Source: Pararhizobium sp. YC-54 | GTDB lineage: Bacteria > Pseudomonadota > Alphaproteobacteria > Rhizobiales > Rhizobiaceae | DNA: 64,000 bases | Assembly (NCBI RefSeq): GCF_025847205.1 | Contig: NZ_JAOYTH010000002.1 | Location: 372,001 to 436,000, forward strand | Direction of reading: 5' to 3' | In this document: one piece after another, positions 32,483-42,163 of the stretch | Layout of the letters: the number at the start of each line of letters is the position of its first letter | Numbering within the stretch: the stretch's first letter is position 1 | The notes under the pieces: generated by a model | The model's database searches: none | What the model was told of the DNA's origin: nothing | Seen by the model: the letters and a program-made list of their open reading frames with translations, nothing else | Program-made: the position numbers and the translations under genes

Positions 32483-33436
32483 TTACCCTTGCGGGGTGAC
32501 GTGCTTGCGTGCGCCCCTGCGCTCGAGCCCGAGCTGATGCTCGCGGAAAATGATGAAGATGCCGGCACCGACCACGATCGCCGTGCCGATCAGCATGACG
32601 CCGGTCGGCACCTCGTCAAAGAGGAAATAGCCGATGATCAGGCCAAGGATGATCGAGGTATATTCGAACGGTGCGATCGTCGACATGTCGGCATAGCGAT
32701 AGCTTTGCGTCAGAAGGATCTGGGCGACACCGCCGCAAAAGCCCGCCGCCATCAACAGCAGGAAGGAATTCAACGGCAGTGGCTCCCAGCCGAAGGGCAG
32801 CGTCAGCAGCGAGAAGCAGGAGGCCGAGAGCGAGAAATAGAGCACGATCGTGTGCGTGCGTTCCTTGGCGACCAGCTTTCGCACAAGGACCATGGCAACG
32901 GCACCGAGTGCGGCCGAGAGCAGTACAGCCAAGGCGCCGAGCGCCTCCTGCGAGCCGAATCCGCCATCGCGCATCAGTGTCAGGCGCGGCCAGGTGATGA
33001 TCATGACGCCGACAAGCCCGATCAGCACCGCCGACCAGCGATAGACCCGAACCGTCTCCTTGAGAAAGACGGCTGCAAAGACGACGGCGAGCAACGGCAT
33101 CGCATAACCGATCGCGATCGCTTCCGGCAGCGGCAGGTGCACCAGACCGTAAAACCCGAAACTCATGGCAAGAATGCCGATGAAACCCCGCGCCAGATGG
33201 CCGAAAATATCCTTGGTGTGGAAGGCCGTGCGCAAATGCCCCTTGAGGGCGAGATAGCCGAGGATCGGCACCATCGCAAAGGCGGAGCGATAGAAGGTGA
33301 TCTGCCCGGTGGCGATCTCTGTCCCCGCCGCCTTGATCAGCGTCGCCATGCAGACGAAAATCAGCACCGACAAGACCTTGAGGGTAATGCCCTTCATCGG
33401 GTGGGGGAATTCGGAATCCATGCGGGTCGCACTCAT
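32483..33436 (-). CDS. EamA/DMT-family transporter
   Basis: A 317-residue drug/metabolite transporter with ten predicted helices in two EamA halves. FYRSAFAMVPILGYLALKGHL opens the first and QILLTQSYRYADMSTIAPFEYTSIILGLIIGYFLF the second. Members export amino acids, metabolites or drugs; the substrate is not evident. Starts at 33436, 33421 and 33397 are all in frame with little ribosome-binding signal. The first is given here. Confidence 0.85.
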   Translation of the reverse strand: MSATRMDSEFPHPMKGITLKVLSVLIFVCMATLIKAAGTEIATGQITFYRSAFAMVPILGYLALKGHLRTAFHTKDIFGHLARGFIGILAMSFGFYGLVHLPLPEAIAIGYAMPLLAVVFAAVFLKETVRVYRWSAVLIGLVGVMIITWPRLTLMRDGGFGSQEALGALAVLLSAALGAVAMVLVRKLVAKERTHTIVLYFSLSASCFSLLTLPFGWEPLPLNSFLLLMAAGFCGGVAQILLTQSYRYADMSTIAPFEYTSIILGLIIGYFLFDEVPTGVMLIGTAIVVGAGIFIIFREHQLGLERRGARKHVTPQG

Positions 33437-33928
33437 CGGACTGAGGGCAGCGGGCCGGAAAATCGGTGAAACGACGGGCTGCGGGGGACGTATGCGACCG
33501 GAGAATCCGTCGCCTTAGACCATGTCACTTTAACGCGCGATATTCGAAAGAGGGATCAATTTTCGTGATGAATGGCTGAAATATTTGATGCTACCGCCGC
33601 GATCCCCTAGGCTGGGCCAGCGGCATCTGGTGACATGCTTGACCACATGGCCCACTTTCGCAACCGGGACGGATGGCAAGCCGGAAAATTATATAAGCTG
33701 TGCCAAAAATACACGACTGGTTTAAGTATTGTTAGGGCGAATTTCGTAAGTCTCACAGGCAGACACGGGAACGGGACATCAGGGCAGCCGGAAGAAGGCG
33801 ATGTCCAATGAAAAGAACCGCCTTGCAATCACACCGGAAGCTTCGCGTTTTTCTGCGCAGCCTCTTCACCAAGACCAAGCCTCACCGCCAGCGTCGTAAC
33901 GCTGCGGACGATGCAAGCGGGACAAACA
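33437..33928. other. Intergenic region before pepN with a doubtful short ORF
   Basis: The only candidate gene in these 492 bases is a 32-codon ORF at 33801-33899 (MSNEKNRLAITPEASRFSAQ...), preceded by GAAGAAGG. It might be a leader peptide or noise. A second frame from 33808 runs into pepN and is rejected. The AT-rich part around 33690-33750 probably holds the promoter. Confidence 0.4.
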
Positions 33929-36577
33929 ATGCGGACAGATACGGGCGAGATCATTCATCTGGAAGACTACCGGCCGACGGATTTCGTCCTCGAGAGGGTG
34001 GACCTCACCTTCGAACTCGATCCCACCGAAACCAAGGTCGAAGCCCGGCTGATCTTCCACCGGCGCGAAGGGGTGAGCGCCGATGCGCCGCTTGTCCTTG
34101 ACGGCGACGAACTGAAGATGACCGGCCTGCTGCTCGACCAGGAAGAGATCGCTGCGGCAAACTACGATGCGGCGGAACACACGCTGACAATCCGCAACCT
34201 GCCGGCAACAGTGCCCTTCGAGGTCACGATCACCACCGAAATCAATCCCGAGGCCAACACCACGCTGATGGGCCTCTATCGCACCAGCAACGTCTATTGC
34301 ACCCAGTGCGAGGCCGAAGGTTTCCGGCGCATCACCTATTTCCCGGATCGTCCGGATGTGCTTGCCGTCTACACGGTCAACATCATCGCCGACAAGGCAA
34401 CCGCACCGCTGCTGCTCTCCAACGGCAACTATCTCGGCGGCGCCGGCATGGGCGACGGCCGGCATTTCGCCGCCTGGTTCGATCCGCATCCGAAGCCGAG
34501 CTACTTGTTTGCGCTCGTCGCCGGTGATCTGGGCATCGTCGAGGACACATTCACCACCATGTCCGGCCGCGAGGTGGCGCTGAAGATCTATGTCGAGCAC
34601 GGCAAGGAGCCGCGCGCCACCTACGCCATGGATGCGCTGAAACGCTCGATGAAGTGGGACGAGGAGCGGTTCGGCCGCGAATACGATCTCGATATCTTCA
34701 TGATCGTCGCCGTGTCCGATTTCAACATGGGCGCCATGGAGAACAAGGGACTGAACGTCTTCAACGACAAGTACGTGCTTGCCGATCCGGAAACCGCGAC
34801 CGATGCCGACTACGCCAATATCGAGGCGATCATCGCGCATGAATACTTCCACAACTGGACCGGCAACCGCATCACCTGCCGCGACTGGTTCCAGCTCTGC
34901 CTGAAGGAAGGCCTGACCGTCTACCGCGACCACGAATTCTCGGCCGATCAGCGCTCGCGCACCGTCAAGCGCATCGCCGAAGTCCGTCACCTGAAAGCCG
35001 AACAGTTCCCGGAGGATGCAGGCCCCCTTGCCCATCCGGTCCGGCCGACAAAATACCGCGAGATCAACAATTTCTACACGACGACCGTGTATGAGAAGGG
35101 CTCCGAAGTCACCCGCATGATCGCGACGTTGCTCGGTGCTGATCTCTTCAAGCAGGGCATGGATCTCTATTTCGATCGCCACGACGGCCAGGCCGTGACG
35201 ATCGAGGATTTCGTCGCCTGCTTCGCCGACGTCAGCAAGCGCGACCTGACCCAGTTTTCGCTGTGGTACCACCAGGCTGGCACGCCGCTGGTCAGCGCCT
35301 CGACGGCCTATGACGCCGCCAGACAGACATTGACGCTGTCGCTCGAGCAGATGGTGCCGCCGACACCCGGTCAGAGCGCCAAGGAACCGATGTATATCCC
35401 GCTGCGCCTCGGACTTCTGCTGGACGACGGTTCGCAGGCCACGGTCACCTCTGTCACCGGCGCCGAAATGACCGGCGACGTGCTGCATCTCGTCGAGCGC
35501 AACCAGACTGTCGTTTTTGGCGGCATAACCTCGCGCCCGGTCCTGTCCCTGAACCGCGGCTTCTCGACGCCGATCAACCTGCATTTCGAGCAGACACCCG
35601 CCGATCGCGCTCACATCGCCAAGCATGAGAGCGACCTGTTTGCCCGCTGGCAGGCCCTAAACGATCTTGCCCTTCCCAATCTTGTCGCTGCCGCTGCCAG
35701 CGCAAAGGCAGGCGAACCTGCACAATGCGACACATCCCTGATCGACGCCTTGCTCGCGGCAGCCGCCGATGGCGATCTTGAGCCCGCGTTCAGAGCGCAG
35801 GCGCTGGCACTGCCGAGCGAGGCCGATATCGCCCGCGAAATCGGCGGAAACAACGACCCGGACGCGATCCATGCAGGACGCCAGCAGATCATGGCGGCGG
35901 TCGCCAGAGCCGGTCAGGCGATTTTCGGGAAACTGGCAGATGAAATGGTCGTCTCAGGCCCGTTCAGCCCGGATGCAGCAAGTGCCGGACGCCGGGCGCT
36001 GCGCAACACCGCCCTCTCCTATCTCGTCTATGCGGAAAACGAACCGGCCCGGGCGGTGGATGCGTTCAAATCAGCCAACAACATGACGGACCTCAGCCAG
36101 GCCCTGACGATCCTTGCACACCGGTTCCCCGACGCAGCCGAAACAGCGGATGCCCTTGCCACATTCAAGACCCGTTTTGCCGGCAACGCCCTTGTCATCG
36201 ACAAGTGGTTCACCATCCAGGCGACCATCCCCGGCGTCGCAGCGCTTGGCCGCGTCAAAACTCTGATGGCCGATCCGCTGTTCAACGGCTCCAACCCGAA
36301 CCGGGTGCGCGCGCTCGTCGGCACGTTCGCCTTTTCGAACCCAACCGGCTTCAACCGCGCCGATGGCGAAGGCTACCGGTTCCTTGCCCGCCAGATTCTC
36401 GACATCGACCCGCGCAATCCGCAGCTGGCTGCACGCATCCTGACCTCGATGCGGTCGTGGCGTTCGCTGGAAAGCGGCCGCGCCGAACATGCCTGCAATG
36501 CGCTGCGCGAAATCGCCGATGGTAAGAAACTGTCCGCCGATGTCAGCGATATTGTCGAGCGCATGCTCAAGGGATAG
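33929..36577 (+). CDS. pepN: Aminopeptidase N (M1 metallopeptidase)
   Basis: An 882-residue zinc aminopeptidase removing N-terminal residues from peptides. The substrate-recognising MGAMENKGLNVFN and the zinc site IIAHEYFHNWTGNRI with the downstream glutamate are intact. The rest follows the four-domain PepN plan of gammaproteobacterial type. TGEIIHLEDYRPTDFVLERVDLTF is a usual N-terminus. GGGAC seven bases upstream favours the ATG at 33929 over 33911. A good terminator follows the stop. Confidence 0.95.
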   Translation: MRTDTGEIIHLEDYRPTDFVLERVDLTFELDPTETKVEARLIFHRREGVSADAPLVLDGDELKMTGLLLDQEEIAAANYDAAEHTLTIRNLPATVPFEVTITTEINPEANTTLMGLYRTSNVYCTQCEAEGFRRITYFPDRPDVLAVYTVNIIADKATAPLLLSNGNYLGGAGMGDGRHFAAWFDPHPKPSYLFALVAGDLGIVEDTFTTMSGREVALKIYVEHGKEPRATYAMDALKRSMKWDEERFGREYDLDIFMIVAVSDFNMGAMENKGLNVFNDKYVLADPETATDADYANIEAIIAHEYFHNWTGNRITCRDWFQLCLKEGLTVYRDHEFSADQRSRTVKRIAEVRHLKAEQFPEDAGPLAHPVRPTKYREINNFYTTTVYEKGSEVTRMIATLLGADLFKQGMDLYFDRHDGQAVTIEDFVACFADVSKRDLTQFSLWYHQAGTPLVSASTAYDAARQTLTLSLEQMVPPTPGQSAKEPMYIPLRLGLLLDDGSQATVTSVTGAEMTGDVLHLVERNQTVVFGGITSRPVLSLNRGFSTPINLHFEQTPADRAHIAKHESDLFARWQALNDLALPNLVAAAASAKAGEPAQCDTSLIDALLAAAADGDLEPAFRAQALALPSEADIAREIGGNNDPDAIHAGRQQIMAAVARAGQAIFGKLADEMVVSGPFSPDAASAGRRALRNTALSYLVYAENEPARAVDAFKSANNMTDLSQALTILAHRFPDAAETADALATFKTRFAGNALVIDKWFTIQATIPGVAALGRVKTLMADPLFNGSNPNRVRALVGTFAFSNPTGFNRADGEGYRFLARQILDIDPRNPQLAARILTSMRSWRSLESGRAEHACNALREIADGKKLSADVSDIVERMLKG

Positions 36578-36603
36578 AAAAAATCAACCGGAAACGACTG
36601 AAG

Positions 36604-36627
36604 AACCCCGCGATTGCGGGGTTTTTT
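36604..36627 (+). terminator. Intrinsic terminator of pepN
   Basis: AACCCCGC (36604-36611), loop GATT, GCGGGGTT (36616-36623) and four further T form a textbook terminator 27 bases after the pepN stop. Confidence 0.93.
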
Positions 36628-36682
36628 CGTTGCTACGCGCACACCGGCGCCAATAGTACAATTTTCCCATGACGATAAATGG

Positions 36683-36767
36683 TTAACAAAGTTTTACATT
36701 TTGCTCTGGACAAGGCGAATCACAATTGATTCATTGGGTCAGGTTCGAGCGAGCGGCGCTTCGAATC
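36683..36767 (+). promoter_or_regulatory. CtrA-like box and GANTC cluster upstream of pleC
   Basis: TTAA-N7-TTAC at 36683-36697 is one base from the CtrA consensus TTAA-N7-TTAA. Three GANTC sites, the recognition sequence of the cell-cycle methylase CcrM, lie at 36717-36721, 36728-36732 and 36763-36767. The first two form an inverted repeat (GAATCA...TGATTC). By chance GANTC is expected about once in 256 bases. The gene that follows is a cell-cycle kinase, so the arrangement fits CtrA/CcrM control. Confidence 0.5.
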
Positions 36768-36785
36768 ACATGAGGATTTACAGAT

Positions 36786-39155
36786 TTGACGAAGATGGCG
36801 GAAGCGCAGCGGGGACGCGCAGCCGGTGAGCGGTTGCGTCCCAGATTCCCAGGCTTTTCGAGGCTGGAGCGGGACGTTATCCAGCACGCACGGATTTTTA
36901 CCGAGCCGGCAGTGCGCCGTCTCGCGGGCGCGGAGCCATTGCTCAAGCGCTCGATCCCGATCCTGATCACCGCATTTCTTCTCGTCGTCGCCATTTCCCG
37001 CATCAACGGCATCATGGTCGAATATGCCCGCATGGAGGCCAGTTCACGCCAGGTCACCATCCTTGCTGCGGCCACCGCAAGTGCTGCCCTTCAGGAAGAC
37101 GGCGTGGCCCTGTTCGACAAGGCCCAGAAATGGGATGTGGAGCAGCGGCTGAACGCATTCCTCTCTCCCGACATGCTCGAAGCCGGCGCGTTCGTCCTGA
37201 TCGTGCGCAACGACGGCCGGATTTTCGCCAGCTCTCCTGACGGCGCCGTCTATACGGGACGCACGCTCAACGCCGTGGCGCCGGAAGTTGCCGCCTTCCA
37301 GTATTTCGGCGAGCGTTCAGCGGTGATGAAGACCTTCATCGGCGGCGGCGAGCATATCGTCGCACTGATGCAGGTCCCGGGTGGCGCAGGAACGCTGCTG
37401 GTGGCCACACCTCTGTCGCGCATCGAGAAGCTCTGGCGCGACGAGGTATCGCTGAACGTCACCCTCTTTGCCGGGATTTCGGCGATCCTGCTGGTCGTCC
37501 TCTACGCCTATTATATCCAGGCCAAGCGCGCCCGTGACGCCGACCAGATATTTGCGGAATCCAACCTGCGCGTCGAGACGGCCCTGTCGCGCGGACGCTG
37601 CGGCCTTTGGGATTTCGACATGCCCAACCGCCGGCTTTTCTGGTCGCGCTCGATGTACGAGATGCTCGGTATGCCACCCCAGAGCACTGTGCTGTCGTTC
37701 GGTGACGCCGCACGGCTGATGCACCCGGATGACGGCAATATCTACAAGGTCGCCCGCTCCATCGCCAAGGGCGATGCCCGGCAGATCGACCAGATCTTCC
37801 GGATGCGCCATGCCGATGGCCACTATGTCTGGATGCGGGCGCGCGCCCAGGTCATCCGCACCGCGTCGGGCCGCGTGCACCTGATCGGCATCGCCATGGA
37901 TGTCACCGAGCAGCATCGCCTGGCACAGCGTTACGCGGAAGCCGACCAACGGCTGGCCGATGCGATCGAATGCACGTCTGAGGCCTTCGTGCTGTGGGAC
38001 AAGAACGACCGGCTGGTGATGTGCAACACCCACTATCAGCAGGCCTACAAGCTCCCCGACCGGGTTCTCGTTGCCGGTACGGAACGCTCCGTGGTCAATG
38101 CAGCGGCCGCCCGCCCGATCATCGAACGGCGCATCGCTGATCCCGACCGGTCCAACCATTCGCAGACGTCCGAAGTCCAGCTCGCCGACCAGCGCTGGCT
38201 GCAGATCAACGACCGGCGCACCCGCGACGGCGGCATGGTCTCCGTCGGGACTGACATCACGCTTTTGAAGCGGCATCAGGTGCGGTTGCGCGAATCCGAG
38301 CGCCGCCTGATGGCGACCATCGGCGATCTCTCGACCTCCCGCATCACGCTGGAGCGGCAGAAGGCCGAACTGTCCGTCGCCAACGCCAATTATCAGGCCG
38401 AAAAGGAACGCGCGGAAGCCGCCAACCGGGCAAAATCCGAATTCCTCGCCAACATGTCGCACGAGCTGCGGACGCCCCTGAATGCCATTCTCGGCTTTTC
38501 CGAAATCCTGCAGAACCAGATGTTCGGGCCGCTCGGCTCGGAAAAATACGACGAGTATTCCCACGACATCCACGACAGTGGCAAACATCTGCTGAACGTC
38601 ATCAACGACATCCTCGACATGTCGAAGATCGAGGCCGGCCAGATGAAGATCAACCGGGAAACGATCGACCTCGCCCCCCTGATCGAAGAAACCTTGCGCT
38701 TCACCACCATCCCGGCACAGCAGAAGAACATCTGCGTCGATCAGCAGATTTCGTCCGGTTTGACGATCACCGCCGACCGCCGTGCCATGAAGCAGGTCCT
38801 GCTCAATCTATTGTCCAACGCGGTCAAGTTCACCAACGAGGGCGGCAAGATTTCCCTGCGCGCCCGCAAGGTCGCCGGCGCCGTGACGCTGACCATCGCC
38901 GATACCGGCATCGGCATCCCGCGCCTCGCATTGGAAAAGATCGGCCAGCCCTTCGAACAGGTCCAGAGCCAATATGCCAAGAGCAAGGGCGGTTCCGGCC
39001 TTGGCTTGGCCATCTCCCGGTCGCTGACCAGTCTGCATGGCGGTTCGATGAAGATCCATTCCCAGGAAAACGTCGGCACGATCATTTCCCTGCGCATACC
39101 CGATACGGCACCACGCACCGTATCGGAGACCAAGGCCAATCTGGCCTGTGCCTAA
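36786..39155 (+). CDS. pleC: PleC/DivJ-type PAS sensor histidine kinase
   Basis: A 789-residue inner-membrane kinase. Two membrane helices (SIPILITAFLLVVAI and VTLFAGISAILLVVLYAYYI) flank a periplasmic domain. Two PAS domains follow, and then the HisKA box NMSHELRTPLNAILGFSEIL and a full ATPase domain (NLLSNAVKFT, DTGIGIP, GGSGLGLAIS). The extended FSEILQNQMFGPLGSEKYDEY phrase is the hallmark of the PleC/DivJ/PdhS family that sets DivK phosphorylation. Context beside glnE and pepN matches rhizobial PleC as I recall it. GAGGA nine bases upstream supports a TTG start at 36786; ATG at 36795 is the alternative. Confidence 0.75.
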   Translation: MTKMAEAQRGRAAGERLRPRFPGFSRLERDVIQHARIFTEPAVRRLAGAEPLLKRSIPILITAFLLVVAISRINGIMVEYARMEASSRQVTILAAATASAALQEDGVALFDKAQKWDVEQRLNAFLSPDMLEAGAFVLIVRNDGRIFASSPDGAVYTGRTLNAVAPEVAAFQYFGERSAVMKTFIGGGEHIVALMQVPGGAGTLLVATPLSRIEKLWRDEVSLNVTLFAGISAILLVVLYAYYIQAKRARDADQIFAESNLRVETALSRGRCGLWDFDMPNRRLFWSRSMYEMLGMPPQSTVLSFGDAARLMHPDDGNIYKVARSIAKGDARQIDQIFRMRHADGHYVWMRARAQVIRTASGRVHLIGIAMDVTEQHRLAQRYAEADQRLADAIECTSEAFVLWDKNDRLVMCNTHYQQAYKLPDRVLVAGTERSVVNAAAARPIIERRIADPDRSNHSQTSEVQLADQRWLQINDRRTRDGGMVSVGTDITLLKRHQVRLRESERRLMATIGDLSTSRITLERQKAELSVANANYQAEKERAEAANRAKSEFLANMSHELRTPLNAILGFSEILQNQMFGPLGSEKYDEYSHDIHDSGKHLLNVINDILDMSKIEAGQMKINRETIDLAPLIEETLRFTTIPAQQKNICVDQQISSGLTITADRRAMKQVLLNLLSNAVKFTNEGGKISLRARKVAGAVTLTIADTGIGIPRLALEKIGQPFEQVQSQYAKSKGGSGLGLAISRSLTSLHGGSMKIHSQENVGTIISLRIPDTAPRTVSETKANLACA

Positions 39156-39163
39156 CGCGCATC

Positions 39164-42118
39164 TCAGGGCTTGACGGTCGCTTGAAATATCCGGCGTACA
39201 GCCTTCGACAGGCGCCGGATATCAGCCTCCAGCACCTTGATATCCGGCGCATCCCCGGCCCGGCACAGAAGCTCGACCAGTCCGGCCGGCGCATCCTGCA
39301 GCTCCAGATCTCCCTCGATGCACAATCGCACGATCTGCGAAAGGTCGGTGAACAACGTCAGCGCCTCTTGCACGGTATCGAGGTCCGCCGGGACGACCAA
39401 GGCCGGCCCAAGCAGCCGCAACACATCCGCCGTGGATGCGCCGCTCGGAGGTGTGGCGACGCCGCGCGCCGGTGCGATCAGGGCAAGATATTGTGCAATG
39501 AATTCGATATCGACCAGCCCGCCGGGAATGAGCTTGAAATCCCAGACATCGCTCGGCGGCTTTTCCTTGTCGATCAGTCCTCGCATCTCGGCGACATCGG
39601 CCGTGACCTTTCCAACATCGCGGGTTTCACCGAGGACTTCGCGGAAGATCATGTCGACCTCCGCGATCAGGCTTTCCTCGCCGCAGAGAGCGCGGGCGCG
39701 CGTCAGCGCCATATGCTCCCAGGTCCATGCGTCCTCGCGCTGATACTTTGCAAAGGCATTGATCCGGGTGGCGACAGGCCCCTTGTTACCGGAGGGGCGC
39801 AGCCGCATGTCTACCTCGTAGAGCACGCCTTCGGCAGTCGGCGCCGAAAGTGCGGAGATCAGCCTCTGGGTGATGCGGGTGAAATAGCGAATGGAATCGA
39901 GCGGCTTGGGGCCGTCGGATTCGCCTGCTTCGTCGTCGTAGTCGTAGAGCAGGATGATATCGACGTCCGACCCGGCAGTCAGTTCGTGGCTGCCAAGCTT
40001 GCCCATGCCGATAACGGCGACGCGGCCGCCCGGGAATTTCCCGTGCGCCGCCTCCACCTCGTGCAGCACAGCTTCCAGAGCAGCAGTCAGGATCAGGTCG
40101 GCCAGATCCGTAAACGCATGTCCCGCCTGGGCGCCGGTGATGACGCCGGTCAACAGCCTGATCCCGATCAGGAACCGCTGCTCGGAGGCGGTGATCCGCA
40201 ACCGGTCGAGAATATCCTCATAGTGCCGGGCCGTGGCCAGAAAGCCTCTGATCCGCTCCTCCAGATAGTCGCGGGTCGGCAGTTCCGCGAGCAGCCTGGG
40301 ATCGAGCATGCCGTCGAACACATGCGGCTTGCTGGCAATGATATCGGCCAGCCGGGGAGCGGATGACATGATGTTGACGATCAGCGAAAGCAGGCCGGGA
40401 TTGTTGCCGAGCAGCGAGAACAGCTGGATGCCGGACGGCAGACCCGCGATGAAATGGTCGAAGCGCAGCAAGGCCTCGTCGGCTCGCTTGTTCTGGCCGA
40501 AAACCCGCAGGAGTTCCGGCGTCAACTCCGTCAGCCGCTCGCGTGCTTCTACCGACTGTGTGGCCCGGTACCGGCCGTAGTGCCAGGTGCGGATGGTGCG
40601 GGAAATGTCCTGCGGCCGCTCGAACCCCAGCTTCTTCAAAGTATGCAGCGTATCGGGGTCATCTCTTTGGCCGGTGAAGACAAGGTTGCCGGTCTCGGTC
40701 GAAAGCTTCGCCTCCTGCTCGAACAGCTGGGCATAACGCCGCTCCACCGTCTTGAGCACGCGCGACAATTCCGAGGAAAACGCCGGAACATCGGCAAAAC
40801 CCATCATGTAGGCGATGCGCTTCAGTTCGGCGTCGCTGGCCGGCAGAACATGCGTCTGCTCATCGCGTACCATCTGGACCCTGTGTTCGACATCACGCAG
40901 GAACCAGTAGGCGGAAGTCAGTTCCCTGGCGGTTTCCGCATCGATCCAGTTGGCCCCCGCCAAGCCCTGCAGCATTGGCTCGGTGGCGCGCAGCCGCAAC
41001 TCCGGCATCCGTCCCCCGGCGATCAGCTGCTGCGTCTGGACAAAGAATTCGATTTCACGGATGCCGCCGCGGCCAAGCTTGATATTGTGGCCCTTGACGG
41101 CGATCTCGCCGTGCCCCTTGTGGGCATGAATCTGCCGCTTGATCGAATGGATATCGGCAATCGCCGCATAATCGAGATACTTGCGGAACATGAACGGGGT
41201 GAGTTCACGCAGGAAAACCTCGCCGGCCTTAAGATCGCCAGCCACCGGGCGGGCCTTGATGAACGCCGCCCTCTCCCAGTTCTGGCCGCGGCTCTCATAG
41301 TAGAGCATTGCCGCCTCGACCGGAATGGCAAGCGGCGTCGCGCCGGGATCAGGACGCAGACGCAGGTCGGTGCGGAAGACATAGCCATCGCCGCTGCGCT
41401 CCTGCAGGATGCGGATCAGCCGGCGCAGCAACCGGGCAAACGTTTCCGGCGCATCGTCCGGGATGGTGATCAACGGTGCCTGCGGCTCGTAGAACACCAC
41501 CAGATCGATATCCGATGAATAATTCAGCTCGAAGGCGCCCAGCTTGCCCATGCCCAGAACAACGACACCCGACCGTTTGCTCGGATGGGCGACATCCACG
41601 ACAGTCAGCTTGCCTGCGTCATGGGCGCTTAAAAGCAGGTGGTCGATGGCGGCGGAGACCGCAGCACCAGCGAAATCGCTCAGCCACCGGGTTGTCTCGC
41701 GTGCATCGAAAAGACGCGACAGGTCGGCAAGCGCGATTGCAAAGGCAATATCCCGCTTGGCCAGCCGCAAGCGCATCATGATCTCGGCATCGGTCAGCGG
41801 CTTGCCGGCGTCAGGGCCTTTCCAGGCGTCCCGGGCTCTCTGGACGCAGGCTTCCAGATAGGGGATCAGAGGTCCGGCAAGAGCCTGTACAAGCACCTGA
41901 GGATAGGAAACAGCCGTGTCCCGCAGATAAGGCGAGAGGGACAACGCCGCGACGACAAAATCCTTGAGCGGCGTTTCGGATGCCAGCAGATCGGCTATGT
42001 CGCGATTGCTCTTTGCCATATCCTTGAGGCTTGAGAGCACGGACTTGGCGTCCGTCTGGCTCATCGGCCGCAGCGCACATGTGCTGATATCCGATAACCG
42101 CCGCATGTCCGTTTGCAT
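39164..42118 (-). CDS. glnE: Glutamine synthetase adenylyltransferase/deadenylase
   Basis: A 984-residue bifunctional enzyme that adds and removes AMP on glutamine synthetase in response to PII. Both nucleotidyltransferase centres are visible, YSSDIDLVVF in the N-terminal removase half and AGSDVDIILLYDYDDE in the C-terminal transferase half. GRGGIREIEFFVQTQQL and PGGLVDIEFIAQYL are the matching second motifs. GGGAGG seven bases before the ATG fixes the start. It is convergent with pleC and follows the OmpR/HK pair on the same strand. Confidence 0.97.
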   Translation of the reverse strand: MQTDMRRLSDISTCALRPMSQTDAKSVLSSLKDMAKSNRDIADLLASETPLKDFVVAALSLSPYLRDTAVSYPQVLVQALAGPLIPYLEACVQRARDAWKGPDAGKPLTDAEIMMRLRLAKRDIAFAIALADLSRLFDARETTRWLSDFAGAAVSAAIDHLLLSAHDAGKLTVVDVAHPSKRSGVVVLGMGKLGAFELNYSSDIDLVVFYEPQAPLITIPDDAPETFARLLRRLIRILQERSGDGYVFRTDLRLRPDPGATPLAIPVEAAMLYYESRGQNWERAAFIKARPVAGDLKAGEVFLRELTPFMFRKYLDYAAIADIHSIKRQIHAHKGHGEIAVKGHNIKLGRGGIREIEFFVQTQQLIAGGRMPELRLRATEPMLQGLAGANWIDAETARELTSAYWFLRDVEHRVQMVRDEQTHVLPASDAELKRIAYMMGFADVPAFSSELSRVLKTVERRYAQLFEQEAKLSTETGNLVFTGQRDDPDTLHTLKKLGFERPQDISRTIRTWHYGRYRATQSVEARERLTELTPELLRVFGQNKRADEALLRFDHFIAGLPSGIQLFSLLGNNPGLLSLIVNIMSSAPRLADIIASKPHVFDGMLDPRLLAELPTRDYLEERIRGFLATARHYEDILDRLRITASEQRFLIGIRLLTGVITGAQAGHAFTDLADLILTAALEAVLHEVEAAHGKFPGGRVAVIGMGKLGSHELTAGSDVDIILLYDYDDEAGESDGPKPLDSIRYFTRITQRLISALSAPTAEGVLYEVDMRLRPSGNKGPVATRINAFAKYQREDAWTWEHMALTRARALCGEESLIAEVDMIFREVLGETRDVGKVTADVAEMRGLIDKEKPPSDVWDFKLIPGGLVDIEFIAQYLALIAPARGVATPPSGASTADVLRLLGPALVVPADLDTVQEALTLFTDLSQIVRLCIEGDLELQDAPAGLVELLCRAGDAPDIKVLEADIRRLSKAVRRIFQATVKP

Positions 42119-42163
42119 ATTGGTCCCTCCCAGCCGCTCCCGATTTCGGCTGTCCCATGCCTA

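Noticed and set aside
33808..34101. 97-codon ORF running into pepN
   Set aside because: It overlaps the pepN start in another frame for most of its length and has no recognisable domain.
33866..35626. Minus-strand ORF of 586 codons opposite pepN
   Set aside because: Shadow of pepN, which has all M1 peptidase motifs in its own frame.
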